DNA from: an uncultured Bacilli bacterium | GTDB taxonomy: Bacteria; Bacillota_I; Bacilli_A; RF39; UBA660 | NCBI GenBank assembly: GCA_944363745.1 | Contig: CALVVD010000139.1 | Location: 1-7,442 of the forward strand | DNA: 7,442 bases | Direction of reading: 5' to 3' | Shown here: positions 1 to 5,401 of the stretch, piece after piece | How positions within the stretch are numbered: the stretch's first letter is position 1 | How the letters are laid out: each line of letters opens with the position of its first letter | Made by a program: the position numbers and the translations under genes | The notes under the pieces: generated by a model | The model's database searches: none | What the model saw: only the letters and a program-made list of their open reading frames with translations | What the model was told of the DNA's origin: nothing

Positions 1-10
1 TACTACACTT

Positions 11-1021
11 TTACTCATTTTCTTCCTCCATAAAGTCTTTAAATAGACTATAAATATATTTTTCGATATCAAATTCTTGTAAGTCTTTGGCTGTTTCACC
101 TAGACCTATATATTTTACAGGTAGGTTTACTTCTTCTTTAATAGCTAGGACTATTCCACCTTTAGCAGTACCATCTAGTTTAGTTAAGATTATACCAGTT
201 ATGTCAGTTATTTCTTTAAATGCTTTCGCTTGACTTATACCGTTTTGACCTGTTGTAGCATCTATAACTAAAATAGTCTCATCTGGGGATCTATCTATTA
301 TCTTTTTAATTACTCTATTAATCTTTTCAAGTTCCATCATTAAGTTAGTTTTATTTTGTAACCGTCCTGCTGTATCGATAAAAACAGTATCAATATCATT
401 ATTAATAGCATATTCTAATCCTTCATAGATAACACTAGCAGGATCTACTCCTTCACTTTTACCATAGAAGTCAACACCAATTCTCTCAGCCCATTCTTTT
501 AACTGTTTAGTCGCTCCTGCTCTAAAGGTATCTCCTGCTATTAAAAGAACTTTTCTATTTTTCTCTTTTTCTTTACTAGCAAGTTTAGCGATAGTAGTAG
601 TCTTACCTACACCATTAACTCCTACAAACAAATAGACTGTAGGGTTTGTTTCATGTCTATTTAAATTAGTAGATAATACTTCTCCACTTACATAGATAAT
701 AAATAATTCATCTACTATTATCTCTTTTAAAAGAGAAGGATCTGTTATCTTTTCTTCTTTTACTCTTTTTCTTAACTTTTCCATAAAGTTCATAACAGTA
801 TTTACACCAATATCAGCATTAATTAGAATTTCTTCTAACTCTTCAAAGTATTCTTCATCTACTTTACTATGATGTTTAGTTAAGTCTAAAAGACGTGATG
901 AGAAAGTATTACGACTTTTTGTAAGTCCTTTATCATAAACTTCTAGGCTATCATGTTCTTCTTTTATTTCTTTTTCTTCTTTTTTTACAAATTTATCTTT
1001 TAATTTTGAAAATAAACCCAT
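11..1021 (-). CDS. ftsY: Signal recognition particle receptor FtsY (SRP GTPase)
   Basis: FtsY is the membrane-associated GTPase that docks the Ffh/4.5S RNA-ribosome complex at the Sec translocon. All SRP-GTPase motifs are visible in the 336-residue product: G1 P-loop GVNGVGKTT (134-142), G2 DTFRAGA (164-170), G3 DTAGR (216-220), G4 TKLDG (280-284) and G5 GLGET (306-310). Ahead of them is a helical N domain (about 45-120). The start MGLFSKLK gives a short amphipathic, Lys/Glu-rich membrane-targeting stretch rather than the long acidic A domain of E. coli, as is usual in Gram-positives. I chose the ATG at 1021 because AGGTGA (1032-1027) lies 5 bases upstream. An in-frame GTG at 1030 would overlap that RBS. 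A small XRE regulator gene lies 41 bases upstream in the same direction, so co-transcription is plausible. In many Bacillota ftsY is followed by ylxM-ffh, but only 10 bases remain downstream. Identification is secure. Confidence 0.97.
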   Translation of the reverse strand: MGLFSKLKDKFVKKEEKEIKEEHDSLEVYDKGLTKSRNTFSSRLLDLTKHHSKVDEEYFEELEEILINADIGVNTVMNFMEKLRKRVKEEKITDPSLLKEIIVDELFIIYVSGEVLSTNLNRHETNPTVYLFVGVNGVGKTTTIAKLASKEKEKNRKVLLIAGDTFRAGATKQLKEWAERIGVDFYGKSEGVDPASVIYEGLEYAINNDIDTVFIDTAGRLQNKTNLMMELEKINRVIKKIIDRSPDETILVIDATTGQNGISQAKAFKEITDITGIILTKLDGTAKGGIVLAIKEEVNLPVKYIGLGETAKDLQEFDIEKYIYSLFKDFMEEENE

Positions 1022-1062
1022 ATATATCACCTAAAATTATTTTATCATAATTTTCTTTGTCT

Positions 1063-1359
1063 TTAAAGAACATTGTAGGTAATTAGGGTTGTAATCATAT
1101 TATTATAGCCAGTAAAGGGATGAACTCTTACTTTGTTTGTTTCATCTATTTCTAGAAAAGTTTTATCATTATCTTCTATTAAATAAGATAGTTTTACGCC
1201 AAAGAAATCTGCTATTATTCTAATATTACTAAGTTTTTCTCCTTTTCCTTTTACTAAATCTAATAGCGTTGTATAGGGAATGGGAATCTTTTGGGCAAGA
1301 AAAAAGTAACTTGATATTCCATTTAATTTCATTAATTCATTAAGTACTCTTATATTCAT
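1063..1359 (-). CDS. Small XRE (Cro/C1-type) helix-turn-helix regulator
   Basis: The product is 98 residues. Residues about 3-62 (VLNELMKLNGIS, then the helix pair around IPIPYTTLLDLVKG and IRIIADFFGVKLSYLIE) match the layout of a Cro/C1 HTH domain: a capping helix, a recognition helix beginning near PYTTLLDL, and closing helices. The last 35 residues (FLEIDETNKVRVHPFTGYNN and on) form a short tail I do not recognise, perhaps for dimerisation. The start is the ATG at 1359, with AGGAGG (1369-1364) 4 bases upstream. An extended frame to 1389 exists but would place the RBS inside the gene. The gene is divergent from the EamA transporter, with a palindrome and a repeated TACGAAA element in the spacer, and co-directional with ftsY 41 bases downstream. 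I infer an autoregulator that may also control the transporter. The family call is good; the target is unknown. Confidence 0.82.
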   Translation of the reverse strand: MNIRVLNELMKLNGISSYFFLAQKIPIPYTTLLDLVKGKGEKLSNIRIIADFFGVKLSYLIEDNDKTFLEIDETNKVRVHPFTGYNNMITTLITYNVL

Positions 1360-1378
1360 ATTTCCTCCTACTAATTTT

Positions 1379-1406
1379 ATTATAAACATTTATGGTACGA
1401 AATCAA
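1379..1406 (-). promoter_or_regulatory. Promoter of the XRE regulator (possibly also ftsY)
   Basis: Read on the minus strand, TTGATT (1406-1401) and a perfect TATAAT (1384-1379) are separated by 16 bases. Transcription would begin near 1372, only a few bases ahead of the AGGAGG of the XRE gene, so the leader would be very short. A TACGAAA element (1396-1402 on the plus strand) overlaps the inner edge of the -35 box, where a repressor could block polymerase. Confidence 0.6.
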
Positions 1407-1420
1407 TAGTTTAAAGTGTC

Positions 1421-1438
1421 TTTACGAAAACTCGTAAA
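1421..1438. promoter_or_regulatory. Operator-like palindrome in the divergent spacer
   Basis: TTTACGA (1421-1427) and TCGTAAA (1432-1438) form a perfect 7-bp inverted repeat around a 4-base spacer. The sequence TACGAAA inside it (1423-1429) recurs at 1396-1402, 27 bases away, overlapping the -35 box of the minus-strand promoter. The palindrome ends 3 bases before the putative -35 of the plus-strand transporter promoter. Size and placement fit a binding site for a dimeric HTH protein, most simply the adjacent XRE regulator. That pairing is inference. Confidence 0.5.
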
Positions 1439-1441
1439 TAG

Positions 1442-1470
1442 TTGTTTAATGCTTTAGAAATGGTTATACT
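1442..1470 (+). promoter_or_regulatory. Putative promoter of the EamA-type transporter gene
   Basis: TTGTTT (1442-1447) and TATACT (1465-1470) are spaced by 17 bases, giving a start near 1477 and a leader of about 20 bases. A perfect TATAAT at 1473-1478 is an alternative -10 but lacks a convincing -35. The promoter directly abuts the palindrome at 1421-1438. Confidence 0.45.
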
Positions 1471-1496
1471 AATATAATATAGAAGGTAGTGATAAA

Positions 1497-2351
1497 ATGT
1501 TAGATAGTTTTATTTTTTGGGTAATTATTTATTTAGTATTTGCAGTTGTTTTTTCACAGACTTTTAAGAAGACTAATAGAGGAATGGAAGATGCAGGGGC
1601 TTTAACTATTTTATTAGAATTATTTACAGCTTTGTTTGCACTTTTGTTTTTACCATTATTTGATTTTAAAGTTTCTAATGATATTGATATTTATATTACT
1701 TTAGGAGTAGTTATTATAATTTATGCTGTTACTGATAGATTAAATATTGAAGCAAGATATGGGCTTGAACCTTCTACTTTTAGTATGTTAAAACAATTAT
1801 CAACAGCATTTTTAGTAATCTTAGGAATTATATTTTTAGGTGAAGATATTTTAATTAATCAGATAATTGGTGGGTTGTTAATTATTACTTCTAATATTTT
1901 ATTAGCGGTTAATAAAGAAGGAAAAATTACTTTTAATAAATACTTTGTTATGTCTTTTATTTCTAATTTTCTTTTTGCTATTGCTATGCTTATTAATGTT
2001 AATATATCTAGTGAATTTAATCTTGCTTTGTATACAATATTTACAGTTAGTGTTCCTGCTCTTTTAATATTTATATTTGGTAGATATAATTTAAAAAAAT
2101 TAAAGCATGAATTTAGGTTATACGATAAGAAAAAATTTTTATTAGCTTCTTTTTCTTGGACAGTTATGTTAGTTTCTTCTGTTAGAGCATATCAATTAGG
2201 AAGTGTTAGTGTTGTCGCTCCTCTTTTGACTTTAACAGTAATTTTAAATGTTATTTATGAGTTTTTTGTTAATAAAAATAGAAAAGAACTTATTACTAAG
2301 TTAATACTTGGTAGTTTAATTGTTATAGGTGTTATACTAATTAAAATGTAA
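1497..2351 (+). CDS. EamA/DMT-superfamily multi-pass membrane transporter
   Basis: The 284-residue protein is almost entirely hydrophobic, with about ten membrane segments (roughly 5-20, 34-54, 64-80, 99-114, 119-137, 148-168, 174-194, 213-229, 234-256, 265-283). This is the 5+5 layout of drug/metabolite transporters with two EamA repeats. Family-like features are a loop with LEPSTFSMLKQLSTAFLVIL at the end of the first half, followed by FLGEDI and a closing glycine-rich helix (IIGGLLIITSNILL). The second half repeats this pattern (GSVSVVAPLLTLTVILNVIYEFF, then ILGSLIVIGVILI). DMT proteins move small metabolites across the cytoplasmic membrane, usually with proton coupling, and the substrate cannot be read from sequence. 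The ATG at 1497 has only a modest RBS (AAGG at 1483-1486, 10 bases upstream). The gene is monocistronic by layout, since the next gene has its own promoter and strong RBS. Confidence 0.75.
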   Translation: MLDSFIFWVIIYLVFAVVFSQTFKKTNRGMEDAGALTILLELFTALFALLFLPLFDFKVSNDIDIYITLGVVIIIYAVTDRLNIEARYGLEPSTFSMLKQLSTAFLVILGIIFLGEDILINQIIGGLLIITSNILLAVNKEGKITFNKYFVMSFISNFLFAIAMLINVNISSEFNLALYTIFTVSVPALLIFIFGRYNLKKLKHEFRLYDKKKFLLASFSWTVMLVSSVRAYQLGSVSVVAPLLTLTVILNVIYEFFVNKNRKELITKLILGSLIVIGVILIKM

Positions 2352-2370
2352 GAATAAATCCTCTTTAGAG

Positions 2371-2398
2371 TAGCCAATAGTAATTATTTACATATAAT
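2371..2398 (+). promoter_or_regulatory. Putative promoter of the binding-protein/ABC operon
   Basis: TAGCCA (2371-2376) and a perfect TATAAT (2393-2398) are spaced by 16 bases in the 74-base gap after the EamA gene. The resulting leader of about 20 bases ends in AAGGAGG (2411-2417). It is too short for a riboswitch. Confidence 0.5.
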
Positions 2399-2425
2399 AC
2401 TTTGAACTGAAAGGAGGATTTTAGT

Positions 2426-3415
2426 TTGAAAAAGACAATTATTTATATTGGGGTTATTTTAGTTATATTTTTAGGAGCTTGTGCTGTATTATTTAACTTT
2501 AATAAGAAGGATGATAGTAAGGATTTAGAGACTGTAAGACTTGCTGAAGTAGCACACTCTATTTTCTATGCACCTATGTATGTAGCGATTGAAGAAGGTT
2601 ATTTTGAAGATGTGGGAATTGATATTGAACTTAGTCTTGCTAATGGGGCAGATAAAGTAAGTGCAGCGGTACTTGCAGGAGATGCTGATGTTGGTTTTGC
2701 AGGAAGTGAAGCGACTATTTATGTATATAATGGTGGTGAAAAAGATTATCTTAAGACTTTTGCAAGATTAACTCAGAAAGATGGTTCATTTATTGTAGCA
2801 CGTGAAGATATTAAAGATTTTACATTAGATGATTTAGTTGGTAAGACCATTATTGGTGGTAGAGCGGGTGGTATGCCTGAGATGACTCTTGAATGGGCTT
2901 TAACTGATGCAGGAATTGACCCTAAAAAAGATGTTAATATCGATACATCTGTGGCTTTCTCTGCCATGAGTAGTGCCTTTATAGGAGGGACAGGTGACTT
3001 TGTCGCTTTGTTTGAACCTAATGCTTTACAACTTGAACAAGAAGGTTATGGTTATGTTGTGGCAAGTTTAGGAGAATTAGGAGGAGTTGTTCCTTATACG
3101 GCTTTCTTTGCAAGAGATAGTTATTTAAATGAGAATGGAGAGTTAATTGAAAACTTTGTTAAAGCGATACAAAAAGGAATTGACTTTGTTCATAATAGTT
3201 CTGATAAAGAAGTAGCAGAAGCGATAATAGACCAATTCCCTGATACATCACTTGATGATTTAACTAAGATTGTAAAACGTTATAGATCTATTGATGCTTG
3301 GCCTGATAATACAGAGTTTAGTGAAGAAGAATTTGACCACTTACAAGATATTATGATTAATGCTAAAGAATTAGATAGTAAAGTTCCATTTAGTGACTTG
3401 ATGTATGAAAAATAA
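2426..3415 (+). CDS. ABC transporter substrate-binding lipoprotein (NMT1/SsuA/ThiY-like)
   Basis: The product is a 329-residue periplasmic-binding-type protein. It starts at TTG (2426) with a full AAGGAGG 8 bases upstream; there is no better ATG. Residues 1-24 form a Lys-Lys plus hydrophobic signal with a lipobox LGAC (16-19), so Cys19 is the likely lipidated anchor. Oddly, A-V-L-F follows the Cys before the polar NKKDD linker. The mature domain shows the family pattern: VRLAEVAHSIFYAPMYVAIE with EEGYFEDVGIDIEL, then a gate segment GDADVGFAGSEATIYVY, GKTIIGGRAGGMPEM (about 139-153), and the second-lobe motif GGTGDFVALFEPNA (187-200). Such proteins feed small sulfonates, pyrimidine precursors or similar solutes to a two-part ABC importer. 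The substrate is not determined here. The ATPase gene overlaps its last 11 bases, but that gene is broken and no permease follows, so the importer looks non-functional as arranged. Confidence 0.88.
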   Translation: MKKTIIYIGVILVIFLGACAVLFNFNKKDDSKDLETVRLAEVAHSIFYAPMYVAIEEGYFEDVGIDIELSLANGADKVSAAVLAGDADVGFAGSEATIYVYNGGEKDYLKTFARLTQKDGSFIVAREDIKDFTLDDLVGKTIIGGRAGGMPEMTLEWALTDAGIDPKKDVNIDTSVAFSAMSSAFIGGTGDFVALFEPNALQLEQEGYGYVVASLGELGGVVPYTAFFARDSYLNENGELIENFVKAIQKGIDFVHNSSDKEVAEAIIDQFPDTSLDDLTKIVKRYRSIDAWPDNTEFSEEEFDHLQDIMINAKELDSKVPFSDLMYEK

Positions 3416-3923
3416 TATATTACAAATTACACATTTATCTAAGAATTATCAAGATAAAACGTGCGAAATAGAAGCGATAAAAGATATTAATCTTAGTGTT
3501 AATGAAGGAGAGTTTATTGTAATAGTAGGACCAAGTGGATGTGGTAAAAGTACTCTTTTGTCAATACTTGCTAATTTAGAGACTAAATCAGGGGGAAATA
3601 TTAAGTTTTCTAAAGATAATATAAAGTTAGGTTATATGCTTCAAAAAGATAGCTTATTTCCTTGGCTTAGTATTTTAGATAACTGCCTTTTGGGTCTTAA
3701 ATTAAAGTGTAAAATAAGTATGGAGGATAAAGCTTATGTCTTAAAGCTTCTTGATACTTATGGGTTAAGTGAGTTTAAGGATAAGTTTCCTAGGAGTTTA
3801 TCCGGTGGTATGAGACAAAGAGTTGGTTGTATGTTATTAAGACACAAAAAAAGAACGCTTATTCATCATCATAATAGTGTTCTTTTAAGTATTCTAGTTC
3901 ATTTTTTGTTAATTCTTTACTAA
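3405..3923 (+). pseudogene. Truncated ABC importer ATPase (SsuB/TauB-like), lacks Walker B
   Basis: The frame opens at ATG 3405, overlapping the binding-protein gene by 11 bases, the usual sign of translational coupling. Residues 1-140 are an ordinary nitrate/sulfonate/taurine-type ATPase: LQITHLSKNYQ, Walker A GPSGCGKST (42-50), Q-loop LQKDSLFPW (Gln80), and signature LSGGMRQRV (132-140). In this family the next residues should be an Ala/Arg-rich helix, then Walker B (LLLDEP), the D-loop and the switch His, about 110 residues in all. Instead, from about base 3825 the frame runs into unrelated sequence (GCMLLRHKKRTL and on) and stops at 3921-3923, inside the antisense of a zinc-ribbon gene. 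No other frame after 3825 restores the ATPase, so a simple frameshift does not explain it. Without Walker B it cannot hydrolyse ATP. Either a rearrangement removed the 3' end and the permease, or this is an assembly join. Confidence 0.85.
3846..3886 (-). terminator. Rho-independent terminator of the zinc-ribbon operon
   Basis: AAAAGAAC-GCT-TATT (3849-3863) pairs with AATAGTGTTCTTTT (3873-3886) to give about 14 pairs with one G-U and one bulged T, around a 9-base loop CATCATCAT. Read on the minus strand the stem is followed by seven Ts (3852-3846). The stop codon and last codons of the second zinc-ribbon gene lie inside the hairpin. On the plus strand the stem ends in TTTT, so it could also stop read-through from the broken ATPase gene. 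Confidence 0.8.
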
Positions 3924-4128
3924 TTCTATGACATATAGGACAAACTAGATAATACTTTCTAAAACCTAATTTTGTTTTTGCTGGTTGAAATATAAAACCT
4001 AAAGCTGGTCCAACTAATCTTGCTAATACATAGTGTTCTCCAGTATTACCACAGTATAGACATTTTCTTGTAACTGTTTTTGTATTATTATCTTTCCATT
4101 CATTAGCACTTCCAGATGTAAAATACAT
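3859..4128 (-). CDS. Small zinc-ribbon protein (second zinc-ribbon gene of operon)
   Basis: The product is 89 residues. Two CxxC knuckles, C23-x2-C26 (CLYC) and C63-x2-C66 (CPIC), are separated by 36 residues and would bind one zinc ion. Between them is a semi-hydrophobic stretch (HYVLARLVGPALGFIFQP) and the segment RKYYLVCPIC. This matches the small zinc_ribbon_15-like family, in which KKYYLVCPxC is characteristic. A charged helical end (ELTKNELEYLKEHYYDDE) follows. The layout parallels the neighbouring zinc-ribbon protein, so the two look like distant paralogues. The start at 4128 is supported by AGGAGG, which begins within the TAG stop region of the upstream gene and lies 7 bases before ATG; the gap between genes is 11 bases. 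The gene ends inside the operon terminator. The molecular role is unknown; a protein- or nucleic-acid-binding zinc finger is the general expectation. Confidence 0.75.
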   Translation of the reverse strand: MYFTSGSANEWKDNNTKTVTRKCLYCGNTGEHYVLARLVGPALGFIFQPAKTKLGFRKYYLVCPICHRISKELTKNELEYLKEHYYDDE

Positions 4129-4139
4129 ATTTTATCCTC

Positions 4140-4610
4140 CTACTTTGCCTTATCTTCATCAAATAACATTTCTAAATATTTTAAAGATATTTTTCTTATA
4201 CTTGCAATATCTGATACCTCATCACATAGTTTTACTACACACATTTCAATCATTGGATTAATAAAATCTTCTGGATATTTTTTCATTAAAGCATCAAGAT
4301 TATCATCAATAATTTTACTAACTTTATTCCAAATAGATGTTGTTACTTCCATAGATGGTGATGTTAATGATTCTTCTATTAACTCTTCTTTTATTTCACC
4401 ATTAAGTTCCCACGCTGCATCGCATTTTGAACATACTAAATATAGTTTTTTATTCCATTTTAGTATAGGAATAAAATATAACCTAAAGACACTAGCATAC
4501 TCATACAAATTAAAATGTACATAATTCTTACAATTAGGACATTTATCTATTCCTATATAACCTACTTGTTTTCCTTTTTTACCCCAACCAAATAATACAG
4601 GTAGTCCCAT
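4140..4610 (-). CDS. Zinc-ribbon protein with helical C-terminal extension
   Basis: The product is 156 residues. The N-terminus MGLPVLFGWGKKGKQVGYIG resembles the start of zinc_ribbon_15-type proteins (FGWGKK). It is followed by C24-x2-C27 (CPNC) and C60-x2-C63 (CSKC) with 32 residues between. Between the knuckles is VFRLYFIPILKWNKKLYLVC, the hydrophobic FIPI strand typical of that family. Residues 72-156 add a charged, largely helical extension that the shorter paralogue lacks; I do not recognise it as a named domain. It holds two further Cys (C124, C129) without zinc-knuckle spacing. The ATG at 4610 is one base past the TAG of the YbjN-like gene, with GAGGTG inside that gene's last codons as RBS, so translation is probably coupled. 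Function is unknown. Confidence 0.75.
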   Translation of the reverse strand: MGLPVLFGWGKKGKQVGYIGIDKCPNCKNYVHFNLYEYASVFRLYFIPILKWNKKLYLVCSKCDAAWELNGEIKEELIEESLTSPSMEVTTSIWNKVSKIIDDNLDALMKKYPEDFINPMIEMCVVKLCDEVSDIASIRKISLKYLEMLFDEDKAK

Positions 4611-4611
4611 A

Positions 4612-5034
4612 CTAAAGCACCTCTTCTGACCAGTTAGATTTCATTAAATCTTTATAATTTTCTGCAATATCTTGGTCAAGGCATAATAAAAGTGTTAATG
4701 CGTCATCTGCTACTACATCAATCTGTGATAAATTTATAGACATTACATGAATATTCTTTTCATCACTTATTAAGTATCTTATTAAACTTTCTCGATTATT
4801 TAAATGATTAATTACTTTTAACATTTCAATTTCGTTGTTAGCTTTTGTAATAGAACTACTTATAACAACAATCCTATAAGTAGGTTTTACTGTTTCAACT
4901 GCTGCTATAACGTATCTAATTGGCATACCTATTTCATCATTGTAATTATTAATAATAATTTCGTCTTCATCCTCAATATATTTAACGTTATTTTCATCTA
5001 ATCTTTCTTTTACTTTCTCTAAAGCTTCATTCAT
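4612..5034 (-). CDS. YbjN-like domain protein, first gene of the operon
   Basis: The product is 140 residues and cytosolic, with no signal peptide or membrane segment. Its layout is an amphipathic N-terminal helix (ALEKVKERLDENNVKY), a beta stretch (DEIIINNY), a central beta hairpin (IRYVIAAVETVKPTYRIVVISS), a helix with EIEMLKVINHLNNRESLIRYLISDEKNIHVMSI, and a closing helix with DDALTLLLCLDQDIAENYKDLM. This fits the YbjN / type III secretion chaperone-like fold: a helix, strands carrying the ALINxLN-like motif (here VINHLN), and a final helix. Such proteins are thought to act by protein-protein contact and have no known catalytic residues. The family call rests on pattern rather than a search. 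The start at 5034 has AAGGAG (5048-5043) 8 bases upstream. It leads a tight three-gene operon with the two zinc-ribbon genes, suggesting a shared job. Confidence 0.6.
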   Translation of the reverse strand: MNEALEKVKERLDENNVKYIEDEDEIIINNYNDEIGMPIRYVIAAVETVKPTYRIVVISSSITKANNEIEMLKVINHLNNRESLIRYLISDEKNIHVMSINLSQIDVVADDALTLLLCLDQDIAENYKDLMKSNWSEEVL

Positions 5035-5067
5035 TTTTCTTACTCCTTTTCTTTATTCTATATGTAC

Positions 5068-5096
5068 ATCATAGCATTTTAGGGACAAAAAGTCTA
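5068..5096 (-). promoter_or_regulatory. Putative promoter of the YbjN/zinc-ribbon operon
   Basis: Read on the minus strand, TAGACT (5096-5091) and TATGAT (5073-5068) are separated by 17 bases. The -10 overlaps an 8-bp palindrome ATGTACAT (5062-5069). That palindrome is flanked by CTAT (5058-5061) and ATAG (5071-5074), making a 12-bp-per-arm symmetric element with one extra base, a reasonable place for a repressor. The leader would run into AAGGAG at 5048-5043. Confidence 0.45.
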
Positions 5097-5104
5097 CTTA
5101 TTAT
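5077..5104 (+). promoter_or_regulatory. Weak candidate promoter of the second XRE regulator
   Basis: TATTAT (5099-5104) is the best -10 upstream of the palindrome at 5111-5127, with a poor -35 (TTTTAG, 5077-5082) at 16 bases. Transcription would begin near 5111, placing the palindrome on the first transcribed bases, a common operator position. The -35 is weak, so the call is tentative. Confidence 0.3.
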
Positions 5105-5110
5105 TTTCTT

Positions 5111-5127
5111 TTATTGTGGGACAATAA
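5111..5127. promoter_or_regulatory. Operator-like palindrome with repeated GGGACAA element
   Basis: TTATTGT (5111-5117), GGG, ACAATAA (5121-5127) is a perfect 7-bp inverted repeat around 3 bases. The heptamer GGGACAA within it (5118-5124) recurs at 5082-5088, 36 bases upstream, just beyond the -35 of the divergent operon. The element precedes the RBS (AGGGTGA, 5132-5138) of the XRE gene, which suggests autoregulation and joint control of both directions. Confidence 0.5.
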
Positions 5128-5143
5128 CTATAGGGTGATGCAA

Positions 5144-5401
5144 ATGATGGATGAATTTAAAAACTATAATCCAAATTTTAGAGAAGTTGTTTGCAGAAAT
5201 ATTAAGAAATATCGAAAAGAAAAGAATATTAGACTTATGGATTTAGCAGAAATGTTAGAAGTGAGTCCAGAGTATTTAAAAAGAATTGAAGCTCCTAATG
5301 ATACTAGAAAGAATTGTTCTTTAAAATTACTTTATAAAATTTCAATTATATTTGATAAGAAAATAGATGACTTTTTTATTGATGATACAAAAAAGAACTG
5401 A
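5144..5401 (+). CDS. Small XRE-type helix-turn-helix regulator, divergent from YbjN operon
   Basis: The product is 85 residues. Residues about 15-75 form a Cro/C1-type HTH: VVCRNIKKYRKEKNIRLMDLAEMLEVSPEYLKRIE contains the scaffold helix, the LMDLAEMLEV second helix and the SPEYLKRIE recognition helix. SLKLLYKISIIFDKKIDDFF forms the closing helices. There is no ligand or protease domain, so it is a stand-alone DNA binder. The start is ATG 5144 (or 5147), because AGGGTGA (5132-5138) lies 5 or 8 bases upstream. The frame is open back to a TTG at 5114, but that codon lies inside the palindrome and has no RBS. The gene faces away from the YbjN/zinc-ribbon operon and ends in a shared bidirectional terminator. 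It probably regulates itself and that operon (inference). Confidence 0.82.
   Translation: MMDEFKNYNPNFREVVCRNIKKYRKEKNIRLMDLAEMLEVSPEYLKRIEAPNDTRKNCSLKLLYKISIIFDKKIDDFFIDDTKKN

Noticed and set aside
1022..1030. GTG at 1030 as an earlier ftsY start
   Set aside because: The codon lies inside the AGGTGA ribosome binding site of the ATG at 1021, and the FtsY family begins with MGLF-like sequence.
1022..1062. AAAATTAT ... ATAATTTT inverted repeat before ftsY
   Set aside because: It is a purely AT stem in AT-rich spacer with no T-run, so likely chance.
2358..2372. CTCTTTAGAG as a terminator of the EamA gene
   Set aside because: The stem is only 4 bp and no T-run follows.
2352..2425. TPP or other riboswitch ahead of the binding-protein gene
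   Set aside because: The gap is only 74 bases, with a promoter inside it and a leader of about 20 bases; no TPP-type conserved cores are visible.
2773..2967. Short minus-strand open frame of 64 codons
   Set aside because: It is antisense to the well-supported binding-protein gene, has no RBS and has no recognisable protein features.
3825..3923. Frameshift as the cause of the ATPase truncation
   Set aside because: None of the three plus-strand frames after 3825 encodes Walker B or any ATPase-like sequence.
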